A stretch of 64,000 bases of DNA from Leptospira sp. 96542. GTDB lineage: Bacteria > Spirochaetota > Leptospiria > Leptospirales > Leptospiraceae. The notes under the pieces were generated by a model, which saw only the letters and a program-made list of their open reading frames with translations, was not told the origin of the DNA and ran no database searches. Position 1 is the stretch's first letter; each line of letters opens with the position of its first letter. The DNA is taken from the NCBI GenBank assembly GCA_029310945.1, contig JARJFC010000022.1:3375-67374 (forward strand), written 5' to 3'. The translations under genes and the position numbers were made by a program. This document shows, one piece after another, positions 11,011 to 19,401 of the stretch.

Positions 11011-12081
11011 TTAATGTCTATGCATCACTGTTCCGATAAAAACGGACGTTAGCAAAGAAAATATGAACGCTTGTAGAAATGCTACAAGTAGTTCTAAAAA
11101 GTAAATGAGCACAGAACTGAGTACAGACACTGGTGCAATCAGATAACTCTCGCTCATAAAGATAAAACCAAGCAAAGCAAGGATCATAACGTGGCCTGCT
11201 GTCATGTTGGCAAGCAACCTCATCGTAAGCGCAAACGAACGTGCAATATGAGTGACGATGAATTCAAGTACCCACATGAGTGGCCAAAGTGGGATGGGCA
11301 CACCCTTCGGAACCGCATGGGCAACAAAGGAAAAGCCTTGGTAGGAGAAGGCAGTTCCATAAATCGTAAGCAATGTGATGGATGCTAAGGAAAGAGTAAC
11401 GCCGATGTCCCCAGTTGGTGTGATGCCCGACCAAATTTGTCCAAAGGTATGGAGTGCGTGCGGTGTTTGGAGACCCAAACCAAAAAACTTTTGATCAAGT
11501 GCCACAAGCCCATCGGAAGCCGCTACTGAGAGCTCACCCACAGAAGGGATAAGGCCAAATAGGTTACAGAAAAGGATAAAGAAAAATAAAGAAAAGATAT
11601 AGTGGTAGTAAGAATGGCCGTGGTGGTCGAGAGAAGAGTCCACTACGTTTTCTTTCAAATAGGTAACAAAGGCTTCCACACAGGAAGTGAACTTATTATG
11701 AACCTTTTTTGGATTGCGGGCGATGAGATTGGCCGCAGGGATAAAGACAATAAAGAGAAAAAAACAAACGATCCACATCATGGTCACTCGTTTGGTGATG
11801 TGGAGGTCAAGCCCACCCACAAAATGGTAACGGACACCATGGTCGTCAAAAACGTCGTGATTCTCTGGATCAAAGCCAGGCTCGCCCTCAACTACCTTGG
11901 TTCCACCAATATTGAAAGGGAAGATAGGTGCATCCCCCAAGTGGTGTGCCATCACTTCCGAAAAGTCAAACCCTTCGTCATGGTTTTGGCTACCAGATTC
12001 ACTGGCAAAAAGGTTGGTAAAACTGAGGGAAAAAACTAATAAAAAAGAGAAAATGACCCGATATTTAGACTTATTTTCCAC
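11011..12081 (-). CDS. atpB: ATP synthase Fo subunit a
   Basis: About 356 aa from GTG at 12081. The essential Arg lies in SFALTMRLLANMTAGHV; the C-terminus FLQAFIFSLLTSVFIGTVMHRH is typical. A 120-residue periplasmic extension with a signal-like start (VIFSFLLVFSLSFTNLFAS) and several His/Asp residues precedes the usual five or six helices. The frame stays open upstream to a TTG at 12129, but that would overlap the preceding gene by 59 nt; GTG 12081 overlaps it by only 11 nt and places the hydrophobic stretch at the N-terminus. No clear Shine-Dalgarno for either start. Confidence 0.93.
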   Translation of the reverse strand: MENKSKYRVIFSFLLVFSLSFTNLFASESGSQNHDEGFDFSEVMAHHLGDAPIFPFNIGGTKVVEGEPGFDPENHDVFDDHGVRYHFVGGLDLHITKRVTMMWIVCFFLFIVFIPAANLIARNPKKVHNKFTSCVEAFVTYLKENVVDSSLDHHGHSYYHYIFSLFFFILFCNLFGLIPSVGELSVAASDGLVALDQKFFGLGLQTPHALHTFGQIWSGITPTGDIGVTLSLASITLLTIYGTAFSYQGFSFVAHAVPKGVPIPLWPLMWVLEFIVTHIARSFALTMRLLANMTAGHVMILALLGFIFMSESYLIAPVSVLSSVLIYFLELLVAFLQAFIFSLLTSVFIGTVMHRH

Positions 12082-12451
12082 TGAAATAGCTCGCAAATAC
12101 AAGGAAAAGAAGGTTGAGGAAATAGGCAATTAAAAATCCAGAAGTTGCCTCAAAAGGGTACTCTAGGACAAGAATTGTGGTCAAAACAGCAAGATTCACA
12201 AAAAAAGAGAGAAAAACTGTGAATAATGGGAAGCCTGATTCGACCAAAGCTGGTATTTTTCGTGGCAAAAGCCGAAGTTGCAAAATGGAAATTTGGATAC
12301 TGAAGGACAAAAAATACCCAATCCAAAAGATAAAACGATAACCTTCCTCCACCAAACCAAAGGTTATGGGGAAACCAAGAAGAGTAACAACAACTAAATA
12401 GGAAAGATAGTGTTTATAAAAATGTTTGGTATCAAAGGTATTAAAATCCAC
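12071..12451 (-). CDS. AtpI-like membrane protein upstream of atpB
   Basis: 126 aa with four predicted membrane helices (YLSYLVVVTLLGFPITFG, FIFWIGYFLSFSIQISIL, LFTVFLSFFVNLAVLTTIL, FLIAYFLNLLFLVFASYF). The position directly before atpB and the size fit AtpI, a c-ring assembly or Mg/Ca handling accessory of ATP synthase. I cannot confirm it by sequence alone. It starts 5 nt after the stop of the LamG-like lipoprotein, so the ATP synthase message may begin further upstream. Confidence 0.7.
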   Translation of the reverse strand: MDFNTFDTKHFYKHYLSYLVVVTLLGFPITFGLVEEGYRFIFWIGYFLSFSIQISILQLRLLPRKIPALVESGFPLFTVFLSFFVNLAVLTTILVLEYPFEATSGFLIAYFLNLLFLVFASYFSGK

Positions 12452-12456
12452 TGTGT

Positions 12457-13602
12457 TTACTTTGGGAGATTGTACTTCGTATTCAAATAGAAAAAAACTT
12501 TTTGAATCTCATCCTCTGAAAGGTCAGTATGGAAGTATAAAATTTCGGCGATTTCCCCGTCCATATTTCCGTTGGATACAAAATAAGAATCTGGTTGGCT
12601 ACCGCCACTCAAATCATACAGGTTGGTTGGATTTGTATCATCTCCGACCAAAACTCCATTTCGGTATTCACGTATCCTAGTACGAAGGGTTTGGACAGAA
12701 GCCAATGAAAAATAATTCGGAGTGATGGCCGAAAGGGTGGATATATTTGCGCAAGCCAAACCATTGACACATTGTACGAAAAAACCCTCTAACGTTGAAA
12801 AAGCAAGCTCCCTCCCATATTGGAACTGCAAGTTCAAAAGGGTGATACCAGCCGGATTCCCACCATAATATTTAAATACAGCGAAAAAACTCCCACTATC
12901 GTTTCCACCATACAAACCCAACGCCCCACTCGCTTTAATTAGTTGCGAATCACTCACATCGTTAAAGTGAAGGGAAGGATACCCGTTCACTTGGTTCATC
13001 CGAAAGATTGGTTGTTGTGAAAGAACGGACTGTTCCAGATGATTCGCATACCCGCTCTGGTCATTCCAAACACTCACACCGGCTCCATCGTTTAACGAAA
13101 GTTTATCTGCCATAAGCCAGATGCGCAGGCTGCCAGACCCAAGGGCTCTCGGTGCAACCAAAACCACCGTGTATTCACGACTGGCTCCCCCTTCTCCAAA
13201 CAAAACATATTTAAGAGGAGAAAGGTAAGAATTGGAAGTGACATTGTTCTCTTGGGGGATCCCATCCACGAACACGGAACTTGCGTTTGTTTTGAACGCC
13301 GCCACGTAACTGCCAATGGAATTATTTTCCGAAGCCAAAACAATTTGGTTGCCAGTAATGACACCTTTTACTCCGAGGGATGGGATGTTATATTCCAACA
13401 TCTCTGGAAATGACAAAGAAAAGGTCTGGTTACAAGTGGGTGACCAGTCACCGAGTAAAAATTTTGTCACAACCGTATTTTGGAATATGGACCCATTCGG
13501 ATCACAGGGGTTAGTTAGCAAAACTTCCTTACAGCCAAAATTCAGTAAAGTTAAAATACATAAAAAGGCGAACCGAAACATCAACAGTCTTTCGTTTGGC
13601 AT
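12457..13602 (-). CDS. Putative lipoprotein with LamG-like domain
   Basis: 381 aa. Signal peptide with lipobox LNFGC near residue 23 (ATG at 13602, or the internal ATG at 13581 which trims seven residues). The N-terminal part reads like an Ig or bacterial fold. From about residue 160, SGSLRIWLMADKLSLNDGAG, VWNDQSGYANHLEQS and YPSLHFNDVSDSQLI, ending EIAEILYFHTDLSEDEIQKV, give the concanavalin/LamG pattern seen in many Leptospira and planctomycete surface proteins. Probably an exported surface lipoprotein that binds carbohydrate or matrix. It lies between an acetolactate-synthase-like gene and atpI, on the same strand as both. Confidence 0.8.
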   Translation of the reverse strand: MPNERLLMFRFAFLCILTLLNFGCKEVLLTNPCDPNGSIFQNTVVTKFLLGDWSPTCNQTFSLSFPEMLEYNIPSLGVKGVITGNQIVLASENNSIGSYVAAFKTNASSVFVDGIPQENNVTSNSYLSPLKYVLFGEGGASREYTVVLVAPRALGSGSLRIWLMADKLSLNDGAGVSVWNDQSGYANHLEQSVLSQQPIFRMNQVNGYPSLHFNDVSDSQLIKASGALGLYGGNDSGSFFAVFKYYGGNPAGITLLNLQFQYGRELAFSTLEGFFVQCVNGLACANISTLSAITPNYFSLASVQTLRTRIREYRNGVLVGDDTNPTNLYDLSGGSQPDSYFVSNGNMDGEIAEILYFHTDLSEDEIQKVFFYLNTKYNLPK

Positions 13603-13613
13603 ACAGATTGTAC

Positions 13614-13659
13614 GGAAAAAAATTTAATTCCTACTGCCATGGGGCGCCCCCCTATGGCA
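13614..13659 (-). terminator. Terminator-like hairpin downstream of the ilvB-like gene
   Basis: TGCCAT (13635-13640) pairs with ATGGCA (13654-13659), extended inward by GGGG/CCCC, a very GC-rich stem. On the minus strand it is followed after about 14 nt by a run of seven T. It lies 50 nt past the ilvB-like stop and about 30 nt before the lipoprotein start, so it probably limits read-through into the lipoprotein and atp genes. Confidence 0.5.
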
Positions 13660-13708
13660 AAAGGTAAAGCATTAGAAAATCTTTTCTTTCATATTTTTAT
13701 GTTACGAA

Positions 13709-15388
13709 TTAAAGAGAGGCCTCCACTGGCCCAAGGAGAAATTCCTGGTTTGATTTGCCCCCTGGAACAAAGGGATACACCCCGAGTTCCATAGGGATTT
13801 CCACTTCGATGAGAAGTGGGCCAAAGTTTTTTAAACCCTCTTCCATTTCCAAGTCCGCACCAAATTCATTCTTTTGGATGTATGGAATTCCAAAACTCTT
13901 TGCGAGAAGCTTAAAATTTGGTTGGTAGTCAAATTTTGAACCCGAATGGATTTTGCCGTAAAATAAATCCTGCTGTTGTTTCACAAGACCCAAGTGATGG
14001 TTATTGAACAAAATGATCTTTATATTCAAGTTGTGTTCTGCCACAGTCGCCAACTCCTGTAGGTTCATCATGATGGAACCGTCGCCCGTAAAACAAAGAA
14101 CAGTTGCTTTTTCCTGAGTCAGGGCAACCCCAATGGAGGTGGGGATTCCAAAACCCATGGTTCCTTGCCCACCAGAAGTGATCCACTCGCCTGGGTTTTT
14201 AAAAGGAAAATGCTGCGCCACCCACATTTGGTGTTGACCAACATCTGTTAGAATGAACCGTTCTCCCGTAACCATAGAATCCAAACATTCAAAAAAATCA
14301 GATTTTGCATCCAAAATGCCTTTCGACTTTGGGTGTTTTATAAACCAATTGTTTTCTCCTAAGATCTCATCCCCTTTGTACATTAGGAGTGAATCCAATA
14401 CCAAACTCAAATCACAAGAAATGGATAGATCTGGGATTTTATTCTTTCCAATTTCTCTTCTGCTAATATCAACATGGATGATTTTGGCTTGGTTGCAAAA
14501 AGATTCAATTTTGCCTGTGGCTCTATCATCAAACCGAACACCCAAAGCAATGAGTAAATCACATTTCGCCAAAGACTCGTTTGCATCGGTTGTACCATGC
14601 ATGCCCATCATCCCCAAATATGTTGGATCATCTTTTGTAAATATGCCAAGACCCATAAGAGTGGAAACAACAGGGATCTGAAACCTATTGACAAATTCCC
14701 TTAACTTTTTGTAAGTGGGATGCGATTTTGCCCCACCACCAATATAGAGTAGTGGATATTTTGAACATTCTAATAATTTGAAAAAATTATGAACAAAATT
14801 TTCCAATTCAGTTGGATCAACTGTTTGAATATTTAGTTTTGTTTCTTTTGGCAGATTGGATTGCGAAATTCCAAAATCGATCCTTGCTGTTTGGATGTCT
14901 TTGGGGATATCAATCCAAACTGGACCTTTTTTGCCTTCCATTGCGATAACGAAAGCTTCCTCCAAAACATAAGGGATATCATTCGGATTTTGGACATGGT
15001 AGGCTTTTTTTGTTATCGATTGGACTATCCTTGTGGTGTCGAGTTCTTGGAATGCATCTGTGCCAATCAAGTCTGTTGGAACTTGTCCAGAAAACACAAT
15101 AAGGGGAACGGAATCTCTGAAAGCATCGGCAACAGCTGTGAAAAGATTGGCAACTCCTGGCCCCGAAGAAACAAAAACAGGCGTTACACTATTTGAAGTG
15201 CGCGCCCGACCTTGTGCGATGAAACCAGCACCTTGTTCATGGCGCGCCAAGATGTGTTTGATTTTTGATTTTCCCAAAGCGTGGTAAAGTGGTAAGATGG
15301 TTCCCCCAGGAATGCCAGGAACCCAAATGATATTTTTTGATTCTAAATACTGAATGATAAACTCAGCAACTGTGATATGATTTTCCAT
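13709..15388 (-). CDS. ilvB: Acetolactate-synthase-like thiamine diphosphate enzyme
   Basis: 559 aa in three thiamine-enzyme domains. N-terminal PYR domain with GIPGGTILPLYHAL and RHEQGAGFIAQG (catalytic Glu); GTDAFQELDTTRIVQSITKK and GPVWIDIPKDIQ are typical acetohydroxyacid synthase segments; the C-terminal PP domain carries CFTGDGSIMMNLQEL with FNNHHLGLV (GDG...NN motif). It should condense pyruvate with pyruvate or 2-oxobutyrate for valine, leucine and isoleucine synthesis. No small regulatory subunit (ilvH/ilvN) lies next to it, so it may be a second, stand-alone copy or a catabolic type. RBS AGGAG 6 nt before the ATG. Family firm, exact reaction less so. Confidence 0.82.
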   Translation of the reverse strand: MENHITVAEFIIQYLESKNIIWVPGIPGGTILPLYHALGKSKIKHILARHEQGAGFIAQGRARTSNSVTPVFVSSGPGVANLFTAVADAFRDSVPLIVFSGQVPTDLIGTDAFQELDTTRIVQSITKKAYHVQNPNDIPYVLEEAFVIAMEGKKGPVWIDIPKDIQTARIDFGISQSNLPKETKLNIQTVDPTELENFVHNFFKLLECSKYPLLYIGGGAKSHPTYKKLREFVNRFQIPVVSTLMGLGIFTKDDPTYLGMMGMHGTTDANESLAKCDLLIALGVRFDDRATGKIESFCNQAKIIHVDISRREIGKNKIPDLSISCDLSLVLDSLLMYKGDEILGENNWFIKHPKSKGILDAKSDFFECLDSMVTGERFILTDVGQHQMWVAQHFPFKNPGEWITSGGQGTMGFGIPTSIGVALTQEKATVLCFTGDGSIMMNLQELATVAEHNLNIKIILFNNHHLGLVKQQQDLFYGKIHSGSKFDYQPNFKLLAKSFGIPYIQKNEFGADLEMEEGLKNFGPLLIEVEIPMELGVYPFVPGGKSNQEFLLGPVEASL

Positions 15389-15409
15389 TTTGTCTCCTAT
15401 TTCTGAAAC

Positions 15410-15439
15410 CCGCGACCTTTAGGCTTTCTGCCTCGCGGG
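15410..15439 (-). promoter_or_regulatory. Nested hairpin in the ilvB-like leader
   Basis: CCCGCGA (15410-15416) pairs with TCGCGGG (15433-15439), and inside it GGC (15422-15424) pairs with GCC (15430-15432). The structure ends about 12 nt before the Shine-Dalgarno. The 230 nt between atpZ and the ilvB-like gene hold nothing else I recognise. A translational control element or attenuator is possible; no leader peptide with branched-chain codons was seen. Confidence 0.4.
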
Positions 15440-15617
15440 AACCAAAAACGGTATGATCTCTACGACAGAAAGCTATGACTGTATAGGGAGACGACGACAG
15501 TGAGGAGAAGTGAAGAAAGGCTGTACATAGTTAGATCCAAATTATGAAAACACAAAAGATTGGATTTAGCTTGTAAGATCGCCATTGAATTCAGGTAAAT
15601 TTGAGATTATTTCTCTG

Positions 15618-15845
15618 TCAATCAGAGTTTTTTTGTGCATTCCGAATCAAAATATAAAACGAATACCCAAAACCTAAAAAAAAGCCCACAAGTAACCAAA
15701 GTGGGCTTGTTGCCAAATACTCATCCAAATAATACCCACCGAGCACAAACAAACCGATCGATAACACAAATTCAAAACCAAGACCAGCCATGGCCATTGG
15801 GGATGGTTCTTTCTTTTTGGGATCCAAACTAATTTGCACCGACAA
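15618..15845 (-). CDS. atpZ: AtpZ-like accessory protein of ATP synthase
   Basis: 75 aa, two membrane helices (LGFEFVLSIGLFVLGGYYLDEYL and SPLWLLVGFFLGFGYSFYIL). The pattern G-x-x-x-x-x-G-x-Y-LDEYLATSPLWLLVG is that of the short AtpZ/ATPase_gene1 family, which forms a membrane accessory with AtpI. The frame begins at TTG 15845 or GTG 15839; either overlaps the preceding gene. In many genomes it directly precedes atpI; here two unrelated genes lie between them. Confidence 0.75.
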   Translation of the reverse strand: MSVQISLDPKKKEPSPMAMAGLGFEFVLSIGLFVLGGYYLDEYLATSPLWLLVGFFLGFGYSFYILIRNAQKNSD

Positions 15846-17463
15846 GAGAATAATATTGCAAACGGAAACCTTTCTCCGTACGATCTGAACTCAATTTATA
15901 ATTCTCTTCAGGAAATTCATACTTGTTATTGATTTTTGTATCGTACATTTCTTTTGAAAAGTTAGGGTCAAACGGTTTTTCTGCGTCATACCAAATCAGA
16001 TAAAACCCTGGTATATTATTCATTTTGAATGTATTTTGTAATTCAATTGCTTCTTCTCTATTTATCGCCAAAAAATGATACTGTTCCAAATAAGACAAAG
16101 AGATTAGTAACCCATCAAAAACATTTTTATGAATGACTGGTAAGTTTCCATGTTCTTTCCATATCTGTAATAGCTCAACTTGAGCATCTCTCACATGCAC
16201 CATGAGTGCAAAAAAACCTTTGGTAATACGAGCTTGTAAGTATACCTGACTAGCAAGCATTACAAACAAAATCGTAGTATATATTTTTTCTTTTACGCTC
16301 GGAAAGCCAGTAAAATCTTTCAAAATAATACCTTGGGCAAAAACCATCAAATAAAAACTAATATCCGTAAATCGAAGGCCGGCAAATAAATTTCCAGGGT
16401 TATAAGGAGAGATTACTGATATAACAAAAACGGGAAGTATGGCATTCAAAAACCAAAAATATCGATTGTTCTTTTCAACGGAAGATTTCGAAGGTATGAA
16501 AAGATTCGAAAACACGATCGAAATGAATAGAACTCCTACAGACCGGATCCACCCAATTTTGTGTTCGTTCCCAAAATAAAAATCCTTTATCAAAAATAAT
16601 CTTTTTTCAAATGAACTTCCACCCATATCCTGCAAGGACAACATTCCCCTAACACCAAATATATGGCCAAACAGGCTAAAATTCCAAACCATAAATGCGA
16701 TAATTCCAAAAATAAACCCCGCTAATAAAAAGGATCTAGTTCTAAAAACTTCTGAAACCAATTCTTTTTTCAATAACACGAGCAAAATGCCAAAAAAAAG
16801 CAAGTAGATGAACATTTCAGAACGGAGGATCGGAGCGATGGAACAAACAAAACCCAAGCAAAAGTCAAAAACTCGGCTTAAGAAATTAGAAACATTTTTT
16901 TGACCACCGAACAACCGAAAATAAAAAGCTAAAATGAGAACCACCGCTACTGTGGTTTCAGTGTATTCGTATGCAGAATAGATTGGATAACCGAAAAGTA
17001 AAATACCGACGATCATCGATTGGAATAAAATTCCTTTAGACCCAATTTCGTTTCGCAAACATTGAAAAATCAAAATCGACGCTAAGATGTATAAAACAAA
17101 TGACATCCAAGTAAGGCCGAAGAGACCAAACAAACGATAGACGGGGAGTGACACAATCGCAAAAAAAGAGGGGTATTGAAAATAACATTCTTCAGATAAA
17201 GTTTTTTTTTCTAATGGTACTGCCCATGGATAATCAAATGGAAAAAATTTGAAATTAGGATCTAATGTTTTTCCAGGGTAATAACAAGAATTTTCACTCA
17301 CTCCTTCTTGTGCATACTTTACAACCTGGTAGAGTTTGATTTGGGCATCCGATTGGATGAGTGGAAAACCTTTGGAATCTAACCCTAATCTTTTTGAGAA
17401 CAAAAAGATCGTAATGGAAACAAAAACGAGAATAGGAAATAAAGATAAAAAAAAGTTTTTCAC
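15829..17463 (-). CDS. Polytopic membrane protein, GT-C-like
   Basis: 544 aa with about ten membrane helices and an N-terminal periplasmic loop containing LIQSDAQIKLYQVVKY and YFQYPSFFAIVSLPVYRLFG, an arrangement like the GT-C membrane glycosyltransferases (Asp in the first loop). A hydrophilic C-terminal domain of about 100 residues follows (from LQARITKGFFALMVHVRD). No family I can name with confidence. It overlaps the end of lepB by one base and the start of atpZ by 17 nt. Confidence 0.7.
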   Translation of the reverse strand: MKNFFLSLFPILVFVSITIFLFSKRLGLDSKGFPLIQSDAQIKLYQVVKYAQEGVSENSCYYPGKTLDPNFKFFPFDYPWAVPLEKKTLSEECYFQYPSFFAIVSLPVYRLFGLFGLTWMSFVLYILASILIFQCLRNEIGSKGILFQSMIVGILLFGYPIYSAYEYTETTVAVVLILAFYFRLFGGQKNVSNFLSRVFDFCLGFVCSIAPILRSEMFIYLLFFGILLVLLKKELVSEVFRTRSFLLAGFIFGIIAFMVWNFSLFGHIFGVRGMLSLQDMGGSSFEKRLFLIKDFYFGNEHKIGWIRSVGVLFISIVFSNLFIPSKSSVEKNNRYFWFLNAILPVFVISVISPYNPGNLFAGLRFTDISFYLMVFAQGIILKDFTGFPSVKEKIYTTILFVMLASQVYLQARITKGFFALMVHVRDAQVELLQIWKEHGNLPVIHKNVFDGLLISLSYLEQYHFLAINREEAIELQNTFKMNNIPGFYLIWYDAEKPFDPNFSKEMYDTKINNKYEFPEENYKLSSDRTEKGFRLQYYSLVGAN

Positions 17464-18497
17464 TATTTTAAAATTCGGCCTATCCTATCCCATCGGACAT
17501 CCAATCTCCATAATCTATACCGCAATGTCCTTTCAATCCAAGTAAACCTTGTTTCATAAGAACGATCTCTGTCCGTCATAGAATAATATATTTCCGAAGG
17601 ATGGCATCTGCTTTCTATCGTTTCACGATCGAATCGTTCTGCAAATTCTCTACCTTTTTCGGCGATTTCCTGCCCATCTTTAAATTCGCAAGTTGCGTCT
17701 TTCCAATTGATAGAAAAATAAATAACGAGCGCCTTACCGAGGATATCTTCTCTTGGAACAAAACCCCAAGCGCGGGAATCATGCGAATCGTCTCTATTGT
17801 CTCCCATAACCATATATTTTCCTTCGGGGATGACACAACCGTAGGCAAAACCACAATCATCTCGCGATTGAACCCGATCATCTTCATAACCTTCTAAAAT
17901 GAAATGTTCAAACCCAGGTTTTGTTTCTTTGAACATGGCTCTTGCAGATGCATTGATATTGTCCAAATCAGCTAACTCTCGTCCGATGGGAACTTCTTCT
18001 GGCGAATAAGATAAATACTCGTCACTTCCCTTGGGTTTGTATTCGAAAAAAGCGAAATGCACTCGCCCTCTTTCTTGCGTATCAATGTATTTGCGGGTGA
18101 TACGAACTGTATCTCCAGGCATTCCCACCACTCGTTTGACAAACCGTTTGGCGAATATTCCAGATCTTGACTCGCCTGCATCCAAAATGGATTCAGGTGG
18201 GATGAAGGTAATGATATCGCCACGTTTGGGATCATCAAACCGGATCAGTTCCTTTTCTGTGAACGGCATACGCAATGAATAACGCATTTTGTTTACGAAT
18301 AAAAAATCACCAATTTTTAAGGTTGGGATCATTGAACCAGAGGGGATATTATTGGCATCCAAAATGGATGACTTAAAAGCAAAAACGAGAACCACAATGA
18401 TTGCGAAGGAAATACCAGAGGCAGCGGCACCTTCTGCCGGTTTGTTTCCTTTGGTCGACTTTTCTTTGGATTTAAAAATAGAGGAGAATGATCCCAT
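17463..18497 (-). CDS. lepB: Signal peptidase I
   Basis: 344 aa from ATG 18497. One N-terminal membrane helix (ISFAIIVVLVFAFKSS), catalytic Ser55 in IPSGSMIPTL, general-base Lys121 in KRFVKRVVGMPGD, and box E GDNRDDSHDSRAWGFVP. It cuts signal peptides on the outer face of the inner membrane. The frame is open further upstream to 18608, but the extra 37 residues are basic and unlike the family, and they would take up the whole divergent promoter region. Longer than the E. coli enzyme, with an insertion between the core boxes. Confidence 0.92.
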   Translation of the reverse strand: MGSFSSIFKSKEKSTKGNKPAEGAAASGISFAIIVVLVFAFKSSILDANNIPSGSMIPTLKIGDFLFVNKMRYSLRMPFTEKELIRFDDPKRGDIITFIPPESILDAGESRSGIFAKRFVKRVVGMPGDTVRITRKYIDTQERGRVHFAFFEYKPKGSDEYLSYSPEEVPIGRELADLDNINASARAMFKETKPGFEHFILEGYEDDRVQSRDDCGFAYGCVIPEGKYMVMGDNRDDSHDSRAWGFVPREDILGKALVIYFSINWKDATCEFKDGQEIAEKGREFAERFDRETIESRCHPSEIYYSMTDRDRSYETRFTWIERTLRYRLWRLDVRWDRIGRILK

Positions 18498-18609
18498 AGG
18501 TTCGAGGCTAGGGAATTGGAATTTTCTGTCAAGAAAGCGGAAAAAAAACCGCAAAAGACTTGTACTATTTTTGCGAATCGACGATACCATACTTGGAGCT
18601 AGTGCCATT
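18498..18609 (+). promoter_or_regulatory. Divergent control region lepB / HpcH
   Basis: 112 nt between divergent starts. For the plus strand, TTGTAC and GATACC spaced by 17 nt (about 18558-18586) resemble a sigma-70 promoter, and TTGGAG before the ATG at 18610 is a usable ribosome-binding site. The lepB promoter is not obvious. Confidence 0.35.
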
Positions 18610-19401
18610 ATGGAATCAACCGTCCAGTCTTTGCGTAAAACCCTTGCCGAAATGAAAGCAAATTATGCTTTTGTATCGCTCAAAACAGGAACTGAAACAG
18701 AAGATATGGGCGAAGCGGAGATCGCACTCCTCGGAACCATTTGTTCTGGCATTTTACCGCTTTCCGTAAAAATCGGTGGACCTGAGGCACGCAATGACAT
18801 ACGCATTTGCCAAAGACTTGGTGTCGATGGAATTTCAGCTCCGATGGTTGAGTCCGAATACGCATTGAAAAACTTCATTGCAACTCTCAAAAATCTTGTC
18901 CAGCCTCACGAATTTTCACACTTGAACAAAGCTATCAATTTGGAAACCATAACTGGGTATCGTAATCTTTTGGATATTTTTGATTCACCATCATTTTCTG
19001 ATTTGCAACAAGTAACAGCTGCTAGGTCGGACTTAAGTGCATCAATGGACAAAAAACCTGACGACAAAGAAGTAACTCGGGTTTCCAAAAAAATCATCAG
19101 TGAAGCCAAAAGCCGCGGCAAAAAAACATCCGTTGGCGGAACCATTACAAAATCAAATTTTGGATTGATCGCAAATGAAATCCAGCCCGAGTTTATTAAT
19201 TCAAGGCACGTTATGGTGGATACAGAAAAAGCTATGTCTGTTGGAGACTCAGATGTCGCTGAATGTATGCTACATTTTGAAATGGATTTATATGAGTTTT
19301 TCTCAAAAACATTTACCGAAAAATCTTTTTATTACCGAAACCGCGTGGAAATCAACCGAGAGAGGATTGGAGAAAGGAAGGTTCTCTATTTCATTCGATA
19401 A
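18610..19401 (+). CDS. HpcH/HpaI aldolase / citrate lyase beta-like protein
   Basis: 263 aa from ATG 18610; the frame extends upstream but antisense to lepB, so it is not used. The TIM-barrel pattern of CitE/HpcH enzymes is visible: SVKIGGPEARNDIRICQRLG, DGISAPMVESEYALKNF, then NLETITGYRNLLDIF, with a C-terminal NSRHVMVDTEKAMSVGDS. These are Mg-dependent C-C lyases on acyl-CoA or oxo-acid substrates. The length and gaps differ from well-known members, so the substrate is unknown. Stop TAA is directly followed by the GTG of the next gene. Confidence 0.7.
   Translation: MESTVQSLRKTLAEMKANYAFVSLKTGTETEDMGEAEIALLGTICSGILPLSVKIGGPEARNDIRICQRLGVDGISAPMVESEYALKNFIATLKNLVQPHEFSHLNKAINLETITGYRNLLDIFDSPSFSDLQQVTAARSDLSASMDKKPDDKEVTRVSKKIISEAKSRGKKTSVGGTITKSNFGLIANEIQPEFINSRHVMVDTEKAMSVGDSDVAECMLHFEMDLYEFFSKTFTEKSFYYRNRVEINRERIGERKVLYFIR

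Noticed and set aside
15389..15617. Known riboswitch in front of the ilvB-like gene
   Set aside because: Only a nested hairpin is visible; I could not match it to any riboswitch consensus I know.
18289..18609. Upstream extension of the HpcH-like frame
   Set aside because: It lies antisense to the conserved N-terminal part of lepB; ATG 18610 has a ribosome site and starts the family-like sequence.
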